This document shows, in pieces, positions 4,390 through 5,106 of a stretch of 5,106 nt of DNA. The notes under the pieces were generated by a model. That model searched no databases. It was not told the origin of the DNA and saw only the letters and a list, made by a program, of their open reading frames with translations. Location of the stretch: positions 1 to 5,106 of the forward strand of contig DSBF01000337.1 of the NCBI GenBank assembly GCA_011049495.1, read 5' to 3'. Numbering within the stretch: the first letter of the stretch is position 1; each line of letters starts with the position of its first letter. A program made the position numbers and the translations under genes. Source of the DNA: Ignavibacteria bacterium. GTDB lineage: Bacteria > Bacteroidota > Ignavibacteria > Ignavibacteriales > Melioribacteraceae.

Positions 4390-5106
4390 ATGAAAAAGTT
4401 AATTTTATTTTTGGTCACTCTGTTATTTATCAGCTGTAATAATGAAACGAAACAGACAATCGAACTTGAAGATGTTCCTGCTTGGGCAAAGGAAGCCGTT
4501 TGGTATCAAATATTTCCCGAAAGATTTCACAATGCAGACCCATTAAATGATCCGCAGCCGATTGATATGGAAGGCGCCTGGCCTTATTTTGTGCCCGAGG
4601 ACTGGCAGGTTCATCCATGGACTTCGGATTGGTATAAGCTTCAGCCATGGGAAGAAGCAACCGGAAGAGATTTTTACGGTAATGCCAACATAAGACGCTA
4701 CGGCGGCGACCTGCAAGGTGTTATCGATAAACTTGATTACCTTAAAGATCTTGGTATAACCGCAATTTATCTTAACCCGATTTTCGAAGCGCCGTCTCTT
4801 CATAAATATGATGCTTCAATGTATCATCACGTTGATAATAATTTCGGACCCAATCCCGAAAAGGACAGAGAAATATGGGCAACCGAAGACCCGAATGATC
4901 CTTCAACTTGGAAATGGACTTCGGCTGATTCACTCTTTCTAAAACTCATTGAAGAAGTACATAACCGTGACATGAAAATAATTATCGACGGCGTGTTCAA
5001 TCATACCGGTACACAGTTTTGGGCTTTTAAAGATATTGTTGAGAACCAAGAAAATTCAAAGTATGTCGATTGGTACACAGTTAAAACTTTTGATGATCCG
5101 AATACC
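4390..5106 (+). CDS. Lipoprotein GH13 alpha-amylase / neopullulanase-like enzyme, N-terminal 239 residues, truncated by window edge
   Basis: An exported starch- or maltodextrin-degrading enzyme. Residues 1-16 are a lipoprotein signal: MKK, a hydrophobic run LILFLVTLLFI, then S15-C16, the probable lipidated cysteine. A short linker leads straight into the catalytic (beta/alpha)8 domain at AVWYQIFPERF (36-46). An extended loop with several tryptophans (about residues 48-100) precedes RRYGGDLQGVIDKLDYLKDL (102-121) and GITAIYLNPIFEAPSLHKYD (122-141), a stretch typical of neopullulanase/cyclomaltodextrinase-like members. Conserved region I is DGVFNH (D200-H205). The catalytic nucleophile, acid and third aspartate (regions II-IV) lie beyond the edge. 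No N-terminal CBM34-type domain is present, unlike classical neopullulanases. Being lipidated, it should sit in an envelope membrane facing the periplasm or surface. It is transcribed away from the tRNA, and nothing in the window shows its operon. Exact substrate cannot be told from this part. Confidence 0.92.
   Translation, partial: MKKLILFLVTLLFISCNNETKQTIELEDVPAWAKEAVWYQIFPERFHNADPLNDPQPIDMEGAWPYFVPEDWQVHPWTSDWYKLQPWEEATGRDFYGNANIRRYGGDLQGVIDKLDYLKDLGITAIYLNPIFEAPSLHKYDASMYHHVDNNFGPNPEKDREIWATEDPNDPSTWKWTSADSLFLKLIEEVHNRDMKIIIDGVFNHTGTQFWAFKDIVENQENSKYVDWYTVKTFDDPNT

Noticed and set aside
4408..4419. Third, inverted copy of the 12-mer (TTTTTGGTCACT on the plus strand)
   Set aside because: It codes for part of the hydrophobic signal peptide (FLVT) of the amylase, so its sequence is explained by the protein and it is not counted as part of a repeat family.
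4430..4803. Minus-strand frames of 76 and 86 codons
   Set aside because: They are antisense to the amylase gene, whose plus-strand frame carries the GH13 motifs.

Overview
The window looks like chromosomal DNA from an AT-rich bacterium of the Bacteroidota/Ignavibacteriota type. The clues are: weak ribosome-binding sites on several genes; a TAnnTTTG-type promoter box before the restriction gene; a lipoprotein GH13 amylase of a kind common in that lineage; and protein matches in style to Bacteroidota restriction enzymes. The phylum assignment is inference, since no marker gene is present.

Layout, left to right. 1-2068 (minus) is the first 689 residues of a large single-chain type IIG (Eco57I-like) restriction-modification enzyme that runs off the left edge. 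2069-2219 is its promoter region. 2220-3495 (minus) is what remains of a type IV (AbiE-like) toxin-antitoxin operon: an apparently intact 355-residue AbiEi-family antitoxin/regulator overlaps by 14 nt a nucleotidyltransferase toxin gene that has lost everything after about its first 45 residues. 3496-3607 holds a striking set of TTTCCTA/TAGGAAA operator-like palindromes. 3608-4000 (minus) is the C-terminal half of a second, different AbiEi antitoxin (AbiEi_3 type) with no N-terminal half. 4062-4095 is a rho-independent terminator and 4100-4186 (minus) a tRNA-Ser(UGA). 4187-4389 is a divergent intergenic region with three inverted repeats. 4390-5106 (plus) is the first 239 residues of a lipoprotein GH13 alpha-amylase/neopullulanase-like enzyme that runs off the right edge.

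How it fits together. The minus-strand block from the tRNA 3' end leftwards reads as a small defence/mobile-element hotspot next to tRNA-Ser: two layers of broken AbiE-type toxin-antitoxin genes followed by a complete-looking (within the window) restriction enzyme. The amylase on the other side of the tRNA looks like ordinary host metabolism. The main points of interest are the orphaned antitoxin with its well-preserved operators, and the replacement or decay of successive type IV systems at one tRNA locus. I do not see evidence for a wholly new system: the families are recognisable, and the novelty lies in their arrangement and decay.
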